A stretch of DNA of 21,668 bases from a virus: positions 1 to 21,668 of IMG/VR virus record IMGVR_UViG_3300017770_000209. The stretch is one strand, 5' to 3'. The position numbers and the translations under genes were made by a program. Positions within the stretch are counted from its first letter, which is position 1, and the number at the start of each line of letters is the position of its first letter. Under the pieces are notes generated by a model, which was not told the DNA's origin, searched no databases, and saw nothing but the letters and a program-made list of their open reading frames with translations. Positions 1 through 7,205 of the stretch are shown here, one piece after another.

Positions 1-1709
1 CCATTCTTGTCGAGTTGTGCGCCAAGTTGTGCAATTGCTTTTACACGCTCAAGCATTTGTTCTGGATCTTGTGTGGCAGCATCAAACTGCATGTAAAAAT
101 CAAATCGTTCACCAGCATTTCCTTTGTCGTACTTCTGCATGTCCTGCATACCGGTGACACGGAAGTATTCTTGGTCTGGGCCATACTGTTGGTAAAGGGA
201 GTAAACTTGATCGAGTAGAAGTTTTAAGTGATGAAATACTTTATCTATCACTTCTTGTTGCTTCATCTGTGCTTCCACAGGATTTACTCCTGGTGCGTTT
301 CTACCAAAGTATCTATCTGCTTGTTCTTGGATGTATCTACGAAGTTCTACATTAACACCAGATCCACGGGGTGTGTCTGCAAATCTTACTTCACCAGGTA
401 CACGATAAGGTAATTTTACACCCGGCCCAAAACGGGAAGGGGCGCGCCCAAGAGGGTGTTCCAAAGGAGGTAAAGTTGTTAACGATTGTGCATCAATCGC
501 TGCATCTGTTTCGACCTTGAGTACCTGCTGCAAGCTTTCAATAAGCTCTGGGTATGACCTAGACGAGTATAATTTTTTGTCTGTTTTTTCAAGGGTGGTT
601 ACCACGAATGGATATTGCCCATGTGCATAATCAAGTAATTGATGCTTGGCATAAAGATCAGAAATATTGGCATGGTAGATTGTGCAGTAAATACCGGGTA
701 CATTATCCTCATCCAATAGTCTTTGATAACAGTACACAATTCTAACAAGGCTATTATCATTGTTTCTGGTAAACTCATCATTCTCTCGCAATTGATAGAT
801 GTTCTCATCTGTATCCTCGCCTTGTCCTGCAAGTTCAATCGCTGCATCCACAAACTCTTCTGACCATTTTTCGGTACTAATTTTAGACCTTAATTGCTCT
901 GGAGTCATACTCACGGAATGAAACATGTAAGGTGCTTCCTGTGGATCTATACAATAGCTTGGCCAAAATACATCCTCATCGGGTGCAAGGGCTTTGATCT
1001 TAGGTCTACTTACAACTTGGCGTGTGACAGGTACTGTGGTTTCTCCATCCTTACGCATTTCCTTTAACATTGCCCGTGCCTTGGACTTGCTAATATCAAA
1101 CTGTGTTTTAAGTGCTTCGCTTAATTCCTCGTCCATACTTCCATCTTGTATAGCTCCGGCAATCTGTGGAAGGACTTGGGCAATCTCTTCAAGCTTAATG
1201 GTCTGTTGTTGCTTTAGTTCTTGATTCTCGTACCAAGCATAATGAACCATCATACCTTTTTCAAAAAGATGATTTAATCCAAGTTCAATCTCAGGATAAA
1301 ACTCCTGCATCTTAGAATTAATTAACCATCGTAAAAACATGGATACCACATTGGCACGCTCGACATCACTTGATTCTGTGGGTGTGGCTATTATGTGACC
1401 ACGTCGGATTGCATTCATTGACATTGCCACCCGGCAATTAATCAACTCATCGCACATCCTTTGTTCTTGGTCACTCGCACCTTCCCAAGGGAACACATCT
1501 CCTGTGGAACTTTGGCTTGAATGCTTCTTAAAGTCATCACTCTTGCCTGCCCATAAGCAATTACGGACATCATAGTCTCTTTGTCTACGATCTAACCATT
1601 CACCTAAATCACTCTGTGTACGCTTGTACGCTTCACTAAGATAAGCAATGTCAGGCTCTTTTGAGACATATAGTAATTCTGGATCGCTGGCAGAGAGCAT
1701 GTGTAGCAT
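1..1709 (-). CDS. Phage portal protein, 3' part cut by window edge
   Basis: An open frame runs from an ATG at 1709 to base 1 with no stop, about 569 codons, so the C-terminus lies outside the window. The portal forms the dodecameric ring at one capsid vertex through which DNA is packed and ejected. Reasons for the call: an early FPWEGASD segment followed by conserved N-terminal helices, as I recall from podovirus-type portals; a later acidic and aromatic middle region (DVFWPSYCIDPQEAPY); a C-terminal helical stretch rich in Gln and Glu; and its place after terminase in the same operon. It starts 27 bases after the dpdA-like stop. Upstream bases carry GACTACATAAGGG, a motif seen at other gene starts here; AAGG lies rather far (about 15 bases) from the ATG. 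A second ATG three codons in (1700) is possible. Family assignment is from recalled resemblance, not a search. Confidence 0.75.
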   Translation of the reverse strand, partial: MLHMLSASDPELLYVSKEPDIAYLSEAYKRTQSDLGEWLDRRQRDYDVRNCLWAGKSDDFKKHSSQSSTGDVFPWEGASDQEQRMCDELINCRVAMSMNAIRRGHIIATPTESSDVERANVVSMFLRWLINSKMQEFYPEIELGLNHLFEKGMMVHYAWYENQELKQQQTIKLEEIAQVLPQIAGAIQDGSMDEELSEALKTQFDISKSKARAMLKEMRKDGETTVPVTRQVVSRPKIKALAPDEDVFWPSYCIDPQEAPYMFHSVSMTPEQLRSKISTEKWSEEFVDAAIELAGQGEDTDENIYQLRENDEFTRNNDNSLVRIVYCYQRLLDEDNVPGIYCTIYHANISDLYAKHQLLDYAHGQYPFVVTTLEKTDKKLYSSRSYPELIESLQQVLKVETDAAIDAQSLTTLPPLEHPLGRAPSRFGPGVKLPYRVPGEVRFADTPRGSGVNVELRRYIQEQADRYFGRNAPGVNPVEAQMKQQEVIDKVFHHLKLLLDQVYSLYQQYGPDQEYFRVTGMQDMQKYDKGNAGERFDFYMQFDAATQDPEQMLERVKAIAQLGAQLDKN

Positions 1710-1735
1710 AAAACTACATTAGCACCCTTATGTAG

Positions 1736-2377
1736 TCAATCTAATACAAGTTCCTCCTGCACGGGCATTTTGATTTCTCCTGACTGTACCTTGAAGTATC
1801 TTTCTAATGCCTCGGTCATTTTTGGGCCACGAAACCATCCAGTACCATCAGTCGATTCAACCCCTAGTTCTTGGCATCGCATTAAAACCTTAAATGAATT
1901 TATTGCTCCTACATGAACTCGATCAAAAGACTCTGTCCACATAGTTAAATTCCTTAACTTCCATTCTTTTGTACCACCTACAAACACAACAGATGCTTCT
2001 TGCGGTACATCTTGTGGAGTCATTCCATCTTGTACGCAGAATGCCCATGTAAGATCGTAAGACTGTTCTAAAATAGGATGCCACTTTTCCCATTCCCTAA
2101 GTGTTTGATCTCGATTTCCTACACAATCAGGAACAACTACCCATCTAGGTTTTAATATCGTTTCTTGGTAGTAATCTAGCATTTTAGTAAAATCAAATTC
2201 GTTCCATTCTTTACCAGATGACCATACACTAAACCTACCATTATCTATTCCATAAGGAATCCAAGGCACAGGTTCTCTAACTGCAGACTCAGGAGTAAAT
2301 AACCAACCAACAGGATACCCTAGTCCAGCCCAATAATGGACTATCCCTTTAGCATTGTTGGATGGCATTACAATCAT
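1736..2377 (-). CDS. DpdA-like (tRNA-guanine transglycosylase family) DNA base-exchange enzyme
   Basis: A 213-residue protein resembling phage DpdA, the transglycosylase that swaps guanine in DNA for a 7-deazaguanine base. Visible motifs in order: IDNGRFS (44-50), counterpart of the LDSGGF acid of TGT enzymes; VVPDCVG (81-87); VQDGM (115-119); FVGGTKEWK (132-140), the Gly-Gly base pocket; HVGAINS (155-161); and STDGTG (175-180), probable position of the nucleophilic Asp. There is no obvious TGT zinc site, as expected for short viral forms. The start overlaps the end of the deoxyribosyltransferase-like gene by four bases (ATGA), showing translational coupling, and a QueD-like gene is two genes upstream. 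Family resemblance and context support the call; the modified base and target sequence are unknown. Alternative: a TGT-fold protein with another role. Confidence 0.7.
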   Translation of the reverse strand: MIVMPSNNAKGIVHYWAGLGYPVGWLFTPESAVREPVPWIPYGIDNGRFSVWSSGKEWNEFDFTKMLDYYQETILKPRWVVVPDCVGNRDQTLREWEKWHPILEQSYDLTWAFCVQDGMTPQDVPQEASVVFVGGTKEWKLRNLTMWTESFDRVHVGAINSFKVLMRCQELGVESTDGTGWFRGPKMTEALERYFKVQSGEIKMPVQEELVLD

Positions 2378-2787
2378 TGTGTAACACCAGGGTCAAACTC
2401 AGGGTATTCCATTGCTTTGAGTGCCTCATCAAGTGTTGGAAACACATAGTCTGCATGGTATCTAATCCAAGGAGACATGGAACTAGTGACCACAATAATT
2501 TGTTTATGTAAACTCCAAGCAAACATAATTTCCATTGCAGTACCCCATGACGGGTGATCGCACTTTGCTAGGATTGTATCGCAAGAGACTATATCTCGTT
2601 TGTCCCTTTCTACTATTTCCTTTGGCATTCCAGCGATACTTTCTTGCCCTCTGTAATCAGCATCTGTTGGCTTAATACTCATTATACCTTTTTTGCGTAA
2701 GATAGTATTTGCAGCCTTTCTCCACCTCACACAGGTATCATCCATCTCATAGATTGCTCCAGCTAGGTAAACTAATCTTACTTCCAT
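2374..2787 (-). CDS. Nucleoside 2-deoxyribosyltransferase-like protein
   Basis: A 137-residue protein with the layout of short nucleoside 2'-deoxyribosyltransferases and the related DUF4406 group: an N-terminal strand VRLVYLAGAI (3-12), an arginine-aspartate helix RDKRDIVSCD (61-70), and SWGTAMEIMFAW (80-91), where Glu86 matches the usual catalytic glutamate of the G-T-x-x-E motif, followed by the strand KQIIVVT. Such enzymes move a deoxyribose between bases or hydrolyse N-glycosidic bonds of nucleotides. It overlaps the QueD-like gene by ten bases and the dpdA-like gene by four, so the three are made together. That suggests handling of a 7-deazaguanine base or its nucleotide, but this is inference; similar proteins occur in phages without queuosine-type genes. 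Confidence 0.65.
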   Translation of the reverse strand: MEVRLVYLAGAIYEMDDTCVRWRKAANTILRKKGIMSIKPTDADYRGQESIAGMPKEIVERDKRDIVSCDTILAKCDHPSWGTAMEIMFAWSLHKQIIVVTSSMSPWIRYHADYVFPTLDEALKAMEYPEFDPGVTQ

Positions 2788-3140
2788 GCAGATACCTCCG
2801 CTTGCGTTGTTGTCTTGCAGACTTTCACGGAATCTAAAGTTAGATGATTAAATGATAAGTTCTTTTCTAATTCCTTGAATAAATACAGAGCTATACTTTC
2901 TGCGGTAGTCTGTTCCATGATTTCATTTAGATACCTATGATCTAAGCGCTTGACTACTCTACTAACGATCCCACGAAACTCTTGCTGGTCGATTAACCAC
3001 CCAACTTCGGGGTCAGGTTCTCCGCTTACAGTCACATATACTTTATGTGTATGTCCGTGAAGTTCTCCGTATTCCTTTCGTTTATTGCGGATTCTATGTG
3101 CCGCTTCAAAAGTAAATTCTTCCGTCAGTCTAGTCTTCAT
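2778..3140 (-). CDS. QueD-like 6-carboxytetrahydropterin synthase homolog with altered active site
   Basis: A 120-residue protein matching QueD in length and layout. QueD turns dihydroneopterin triphosphate into 6-carboxytetrahydropterin in 7-deazaguanine (preQ0) synthesis. Zinc ligands are present: His15 in FEAAHR, His28 and His30 in LHGH. Asp67-His68 (RLDHRYLNE) matches the catalytic pair. Two residues are missing: the nucleophilic Cys of the KCGxLHGH motif is Tyr24 (KEYGELHGH), and the pterin-binding Glu of the C-terminal VKET motif is Lys109 (VCKT). I checked both codons in the DNA. The start is ATG 3140, four bases after the terminase stop; a longer frame exists but its extra residues are antisense-free terminase overlap and not QueD-like. 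The gene is coupled to the deoxyribosyltransferase-like gene. It may make a different product, work as a partner subunit, or be decaying. Confidence 0.75.
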   Translation of the reverse strand: MKTRLTEEFTFEAAHRIRNKRKEYGELHGHTHKVYVTVSGEPDPEVGWLIDQQEFRGIVSRVVKRLDHRYLNEIMEQTTAESIALYLFKELEKNLSFNHLTLDSVKVCKTTTQAEVSAWK

Positions 3141-3144
3141 AAAT

Positions 3145-4830
3145 CTAATACCCACCACCACCTGTGACCTGTATGTCACGATGGGTGACATGGTCTGCAC
3201 CACTTACAAATAAATATCGCAGGCAGTCAATTTGGTCAGAGAAGTAATCACTCTTACTCTCTCCTGCATATTCAAGCATGGAAGATATTGTATTCTCGCA
3301 CTGATCGGAGAAGTAAAGCTTGGGGCAATTCTTGTCTGTCATGGTTTCTGTATCATCCCAGCTAAGTGCATCATTAATCTTGGCAATACCTGAGTCTATA
3401 GACACACCTGGTGCAGCACGCATCACAAATCCCATGTTACTCATTGTATTGATTATATTACTTTCTCCCTCCTTTGTACGCACTGTGGCTGCTCCCATTC
3501 GTGGGTCAACTATTCGCTCAAATATCTCCTCACCATCTTCCTGTGCTTCAAAGTAGGATAAGTAGTCTGAGTACCCCCAACCTAGAGGACGTTGTCCAGG
3601 GCCAGGTTTACCCACTGCTTTTCCTGCACCATTAATGTGGGGGATTGCCCATGCTCCCATCGTACTATCAGGAAACTCACGATAGACATATATCTTACCA
3701 TCCTTGGTCACGCCTGCCCATAATCCAACCCAAGGTTTACTACCACCCGGATCGCAGATGAAGTAACGTGTTACACTTACAGATGGATCTAAGATGAATG
3801 GTATCTTGCTATGTTCTATTACATTGGTCTCACGCTGGAATTTTGGGAACTTTCCTTCAAAGCTTTTACTTGGTATGCCGAATAATCGAGCAAGCTTTAC
3901 CTCCTGTGGTTGCTTGGAATAGGTACGCACAAGTTCATCTGCATCCACAAAGGGACTCATCTGTGACCAAAAATAATATATGCGACAGTCAGGCCAATTA
4001 GCAGACACTTGTTCAGTAGGCAGTTCCTTATCCATTAACGCACTATACTTTGACCTGACTGTCGTAGCTCCTTTCAGTAAACTATTAACTAATGGCGTGT
4101 ATCCTTGCAGAGTAGTGAAGGTCAGAATCAAACGACCATGATTATCTGTAAGTCTTGCCAATAGCGTGTTAAAAATATTCTCAGGAATCTCCTCATCGGC
4201 ATGTATACAATGGGCTGCCCATCCCTCGAAGATTTGTGGGTCTGCCATGTACTGTCTGTAATTATTAAAGTATATCGTACTCCCACGCTCGGCATCTGGA
4301 TGTGTGGGTGGCAAGATTGCTTTCCCTGCATTGAATCCATTCTTCTGTGTATATTGCAGACTATGATTCTCACTCTTCTTCTTGCTTCTCTTGTACCTAG
4401 CCGGAAGGGAATCCCATATATAACGCTGGGAATCACTTATACTTCTTTCCTCACTAACATGCAAAGAACGTATCTCTGCTTCGGGTATGTTCTGTGCCAA
4501 GTGTACAAGCAAGCGAGAAGCGAAGGTGGTTTTTGACGATCTGTTACCACCAAGGCAGACATGGATTTTTGTTTTTTTCCAGTTTTCCATGACCCTACGC
4601 CACCCAGGAAGAGTCCAACCCCATTCGATTGGATCTTCCTTCTCGCTGTTTGGTTGGTCAAGGAGCAAGCGTGTAAGTGTTTCTGCTCGTACAGGATCTT
4701 GTACTGTTAGCTTGTCTATCTCTTCATCTGATAATGCACACTTCAACTCTCCTCTATCATACTTAAAGTCATCTGTCCAAGGCACGCCAAAGCGTGCGTC
4801 TATTTCGTCTGCATAGGTTATCTTACCCAT
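3145..4830 (-). CDS. terL: Terminase large subunit (packaging ATPase and nuclease)
   Basis: A 561-residue motor protein that pumps DNA into the prohead and cuts the concatemer. The ATPase half has Walker A GGNRSSKT (94-101), Walker B with acids HADEE (210-214), and a coupling motif LILTFTT (234-240). The nuclease half has acidic residues at FICDPGG (Asp360), RIVDPRMGA (Asp442) and SDQIDCLRY (Asp532/Asp535), as in RNase H-fold terminase nucleases. The C-terminus ends in a short glycine run. The start ATG lies three bases after the stop of the PP-loop gene (TAG, ACT, ATG), and the QueD-like gene begins four bases after its stop. A small-terminase-like gene and an HNH nuclease lie on the opposite strand 2.9 kb away, not adjacent as usual. 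Confidence 0.93.
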   Translation of the reverse strand: MGKITYADEIDARFGVPWTDDFKYDRGELKCALSDEEIDKLTVQDPVRAETLTRLLLDQPNSEKEDPIEWGWTLPGWRRVMENWKKTKIHVCLGGNRSSKTTFASRLLVHLAQNIPEAEIRSLHVSEERSISDSQRYIWDSLPARYKRSKKKSENHSLQYTQKNGFNAGKAILPPTHPDAERGSTIYFNNYRQYMADPQIFEGWAAHCIHADEEIPENIFNTLLARLTDNHGRLILTFTTLQGYTPLVNSLLKGATTVRSKYSALMDKELPTEQVSANWPDCRIYYFWSQMSPFVDADELVRTYSKQPQEVKLARLFGIPSKSFEGKFPKFQRETNVIEHSKIPFILDPSVSVTRYFICDPGGSKPWVGLWAGVTKDGKIYVYREFPDSTMGAWAIPHINGAGKAVGKPGPGQRPLGWGYSDYLSYFEAQEDGEEIFERIVDPRMGAATVRTKEGESNIINTMSNMGFVMRAAPGVSIDSGIAKINDALSWDDTETMTDKNCPKLYFSDQCENTISSMLEYAGESKSDYFSDQIDCLRYLFVSGADHVTHRDIQVTGGGGY

Positions 4831-4833
4831 AGT

Positions 4834-5619
4834 CTATAATCCACACATCCCACTACATTCTTCAATGAATCCAAATTCCTTTTGGCCTTTTTCTGTATCA
4901 GTTCGCAAGTCAACTTCATCAAGTGGTTGGTGGGATCTGTGGAGATATAACTTTTGTTTGGTATTATATACCCCGTTTCTGATTCGCTTATCTAGGTCTA
5001 CTGCTTTTGCATACTCTTCCGGCTCTTCATCTTTCAACCTTCTCCACTCTTTATTGCTGTGATATGGGCAAAACCAACAAGAAGATCTTGGAGGCTTTGG
5101 ATAACCATTATCTTTCATCCATTTTAAACAATGATGTCTATGCATATCCATTTCAATTAATGGCCACCTATGCTGAATCCATGATTCGTTAGACTCTTTC
5201 ATCCGTTGAATTTCGTCCTTTGAAATGCCGATCCAAGTGGTAACAATTGGTTCTTTTGGCTTTTTGCCTTTCCATCCAGCAATCTCTTTAGTCTTTCGAT
5301 TAATTGGTCGAATCTTAAAGTCTGTTGTACAAGTCCTCATTAGTAATCCTGTCTCTGTAAAGAAGGGAGGATTTGAACATCTGCTCCCCTTGATTCCTTT
5401 TTCAACATCAACAAGTAAACCATCTTTCTCCATCACTCGATACACGGGGAAAGGAAGCTCGCCCTCTAACCAATCAAGATAATCATAAACACTTTTTGGC
5501 TCTGCACCAACATCACTAAATATAGCTGCGTCAGGCATTGGGTTAATTTCACCATGCTTTGCCATTAATGCCATAGTGGATGACTGAACACCTGCACCAA
5601 GTGATAATATATGATTCAT
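4834..5619 (-). CDS. PP-loop ATPase, phosphoadenosine phosphosulfate reductase-like
   Basis: A 261-residue protein of the adenine nucleotide alpha-hydrolase superfamily that includes PAPS reductase, DndC and QueC. The PP-loop is SLGAGVQSS (6-14), followed by FSDVGAE (35-41), RTCTTDFK (95-102), GISKDE (131-136), a CWFCPYH cluster (181-187) and a terminal ECSGMCGL. Cys97, Cys181, Cys184 and perhaps Cys255/Cys259 could bind zinc or an iron-sulfur cluster. Members are common in phages, mostly with unproven function. It lies directly before terminase, three genes from the QueD/DpdA trio, so a QueC-like ATP-dependent step or a sulfur or DNA modification step is possible, but it is not a standard QueC (which has SGGxDS). 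There is no Shine-Dalgarno site; the ATG is preceded by GACTACAAACAGCTACAA, a motif shared with other starts here. Confidence 0.75.
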   Translation of the reverse strand: MNHILSLGAGVQSSTMALMAKHGEINPMPDAAIFSDVGAEPKSVYDYLDWLEGELPFPVYRVMEKDGLLVDVEKGIKGSRCSNPPFFTETGLLMRTCTTDFKIRPINRKTKEIAGWKGKKPKEPIVTTWIGISKDEIQRMKESNESWIQHRWPLIEMDMHRHHCLKWMKDNGYPKPPRSSCWFCPYHSNKEWRRLKDEEPEEYAKAVDLDKRIRNGVYNTKQKLYLHRSHQPLDEVDLRTDTEKGQKEFGFIEECSGMCGL

Positions 5620-5640
5620 TTGTAGCTGTTTGTAGTCTGT

Positions 5641-5886
5641 TTACCCACGATTTAATATCTCAATACCTACGATGATTGCTTCTTCGAGCGTGTTGCACGG
5701 GATTTCCTTTTCACTGATTGTCCAGCATTCCGTATCCTCTCCAACGTCTCTGGGCTTAATTGCAAGGGTGGTGGCCCTAGCTTTTTGTAATTGCACTTCG
5801 GTAATCTTGCAACTGATGTTGATATCGCTCGCCCGTATTTTTTCCAATAAATCGGATTGTATCCCTTGGGTACATTCACTTGTCAT
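5641..5886 (-). CDS. Small hypothetical protein (81 aa), frame uncertain
   Basis: Two frames compete here. The one chosen starts at ATG 5886 inside the end of the zinc-ribbon gene and gives 81 residues with alternating helix-like and strand-like segments, ending CNTLEEAIIVGIEILNRG; its codons show strong purine bias at position one and it fills the space up to the next gene. The rival frame, 5667-5879, starts at a GTG that overlaps the preceding stop as GTGA and gives 70 very basic residues (KKLGPPPLQLSPETLERIR). A longer reading of the chosen frame up to 6012 is not credible because the 49-aa zinc-ribbon gene occupies that stretch. No function is recognised. It lies 21 bases before the PP-loop gene. 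Confidence 0.5.
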   Translation of the reverse strand: MTSECTQGIQSDLLEKIRASDINISCKITEVQLQKARATTLAIKPRDVGEDTECWTISEKEIPCNTLEEAIIVGIEILNRG

Positions 5887-6025
5887 TACATTTGCAGGCA
5901 TCTTCATAAAATTGCTTCCATTGCTTGCCACATTGCCAACATCTCTGCCATCCAAACGGGGCTTTTCTTGCCCATAACTTCTGCTGCTCGATAGTCCATT
6001 CATCATCACCATCTATCCATTTCAT
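5876..6025 (-). CDS. Small zinc-ribbon protein (49 aa)
   Basis: A 49-codon gene starting with ATG 6025, which overlaps the stop of the upstream coiled-coil gene by four bases (ATGA). The product is rich in Trp and Lys and carries CWQCGKQW followed by DACKCNDK, a C-x2-C ... C-x-C arrangement that looks like a small zinc ribbon. The N-terminal half (WTIEQQKLWARKAPFGW) is probably helical. Zinc-ribbon microproteins in phages often bind nucleic acid or host RNA polymerase, but nothing here shows which. The frame is favoured over the overlapping longer frame because of the overlap geometry and the cysteine pattern. Confidence 0.6.
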   Translation of the reverse strand: MKWIDGDDEWTIEQQKLWARKAPFGWQRCWQCGKQWKQFYEDACKCNDK

Positions 6026-6228
6026 GCTTGTCTGGCTTGCTCCTCAGTTAATTGCTTCCAAATATCACAACATCTGACCTTTAGATCCGTTACTTCCTTG
6101 GATAGCTCGTCATTATGTTTCTCCAGGTCAATGACCCTGCTTTTAAGCACCATATTCTCATCCGTTAATCTCCTCACCCATAATGGCCAACTCTCCAACT
6201 TCTCTCCCGTGGGGGCATATATATTCAT
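6022..6228 (-). CDS. Small coiled-coil protein (68 aa)
   Basis: The 68-residue product has a short hydrophobic start (IYAPTGEKLESWPLWV) and then a long charged helix from about residue 22 to 65 with heptad-like spacing of Leu, Val and Met (ENMVLKSRVIDLEKHNDELSKEV), predicted to form a coiled coil. Start and stop are both four-base ATGA overlaps with the genes on either side. The function is unknown; a small scaffold, regulator or structural accessory are all possible. Confidence 0.7.
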   Translation of the reverse strand: MNIYAPTGEKLESWPLWVRRLTDENMVLKSRVIDLEKHNDELSKEVTDLKVRCCDIWKQLTEEQARQA

Positions 6229-6413
6229 TCTTCGTCCTCCTCGTCTTCATCTAGTTCCATATCAAATTCAAACTCTATGACATCCTGGTCGTAGTATTCT
6301 TTAGCTGCATCCACCATACATTGAACAATTTCTTCATCCTCCATATCAGATTCCTCTGACCAGCGATGAATCATATTCTTAAATTCGTGGTAACATTGTT
6401 CTCTTGCTTGCAT
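6225..6413 (-). CDS. Small acidic protein (62 aa)
   Basis: A 62-residue strongly acidic protein. The N-terminal half is helical with Trp, His and Tyr (HEFKNMIHRWSEESD); the tail is a run of Asp and Glu (ELDEDEEDEE). It overlaps the next gene by four bases and the previous one by 35 bases. Acidic microproteins in phages are sometimes DNA mimics or inhibitors of nucleic-acid-binding host proteins; here that is only a possibility. Confidence 0.65.
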   Translation of the reverse strand: MQAREQCYHEFKNMIHRWSEESDMEDEEIVQCMVDAAKEYYDQDVIEFEFDMELDEDEEDEE

Positions 6414-6585
6414 GATTTTTTATATCAAATTTTCCTCTGCATGGTTCTTTGCGTGGTATCGTTGTTCGATACACTGAACCATGGGCGTTGATTGCTAGTT
6501 GATTCTTGTTCCAAAATCTGTGCCAAGCTTCGTTCATTTCTGCTGTGCTTATTGGGCATTCAATTCCTTCCATAAAGTCTTCCAT
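6379..6585 (-). CDS. Small hypothetical protein (68 aa)
   Basis: A 68-residue frame filling the space between the sigma-like gene (stop at 6607) and the acidic protein gene. The N-terminal two thirds look like a folded protein (AEMNEAWHRFWNKNQLAINAHGSVYRT); the last third is basic and overlaps the next gene by 35 bases. No family is recognised. Confidence is limited by the long overlap and short length, but no better frame covers 6414-6606. Confidence 0.5.
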   Translation of the reverse strand: MEDFMEGIECPISTAEMNEAWHRFWNKNQLAINAHGSVYRTTIPRKEPCRGKFDIKNHASKRTMLPRI

Positions 6586-6606
6586 GCTAGTTCTGCGGTA
6601 TCCACA

Positions 6607-7113
6607 TTAGACATCCTTAAATAATTCTAGGTTTTCGTAATAAAGCCTGCGAAAACGTGGGTGTACATATAACCCATTCTCCATTCTGTATTTCCACTCT
6701 CTTCTGTAATGTTCCAAGCAATACTGCTCAAAGGCATGTGTATTCCCATCAAACGCATTACGAGCATCCTTCTCTTCCTTGCGCTTCTTTATAAACTTAT
6801 TACGAGCATATGTATCGTGATTGTACAGTATAGACTTATTGGTAACCACAGATCGCCATTTAACTTCCTTTCTTATATCCAAGCGACTCACCACACGCCT
6901 CAACTCCTTAAGTATATCTTTTAACGCTTGTGACACACGCGCACCACAAACCTTAAACTTCTTGCCTATCTCTTTGTATTTCAAGCCCTCGAAATAATAC
7001 AACTCTACCAGAATGCGATCTGCTTCAGACATCAGACCAAGCAAGGTTAATGCGTAGTCCTTCATCTCTATATCATCCACAAAAGTCATTACCTTCTCTT
7101 GATACGTTCCCAT
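6607..7113 (-). CDS. Sigma-70 region 4-like transcription regulator
   Basis: A 168-residue protein whose N-terminal part (about residues 25-73) reads like sigma factor region 4: LMSEADRILVELYYFEGLKYKEIGKK followed by the recognition helix CGARVSQALKDILKELRR. Region 2, which binds the -10 element, is absent, so it is not a full sigma factor. The remaining 90 residues are basic and aromatic (NKFIKKRKEEKDARNAF, HPRFRRLYYENLELF) and unlike sigma factors. Phage proteins of this form, such as the ArpU group, switch on late genes. It is third in the long leftward operon that leads into packaging genes, which fits. Start choice is open: ATG 7113, or ATG 7089, which overlaps the stop of the 38-aa gene as TAATG. 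Confidence 0.7.
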   Translation of the reverse strand: MGTYQEKVMTFVDDIEMKDYALTLLGLMSEADRILVELYYFEGLKYKEIGKKFKVCGARVSQALKDILKELRRVVSRLDIRKEVKWRSVVTNKSILYNHDTYARNKFIKKRKEEKDARNAFDGNTHAFEQYCLEHYRREWKYRMENGLYVHPRFRRLYYENLELFKDV

Positions 7114-7205
7114 TCAATGCGTTGAAGCTCATCCTCACTCTCTTCCTCCTCCTCGTCCGGCATGTCTCCCCTTACATCGTAATCAACTTCATCATCATCT
7201 ATCAT
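7089..7205 (-). CDS. Very small acidic protein (38 aa)
   Basis: A 38-codon frame beginning at ATG 7205, which overlaps the stop of the HTH gene by three bases (ATGA), and ending in TAA at 7089-7091, which overlaps an ATG of the sigma-like gene. The product starts MIDDDEVDYD and has a run of five glutamates (DEEEEESEDELQRIEWER) before a basic end. It could be a real acidic microprotein or a coupling peptide that carries ribosomes into the sigma-like gene. Overlap at both ends is the main support. Confidence 0.5.
   Translation of the reverse strand: MIDDDEVDYDVRGDMPDEEEEESEDELQRIEWERIKRR

Noticed and set aside
4128-4816. Overlapping frames of 74-111 aa on both strands inside the terminase gene
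   Set aside because: They are shadows of a strongly conserved terminase coding sequence.
5887-6012. N-terminal extension of the 81-aa frame to ATG 6012
   Set aside because: The extension is Ser/Asn/Met-rich and lies antiphase to the zinc-ribbon gene, which has ATGA coupling and a cysteine pattern.
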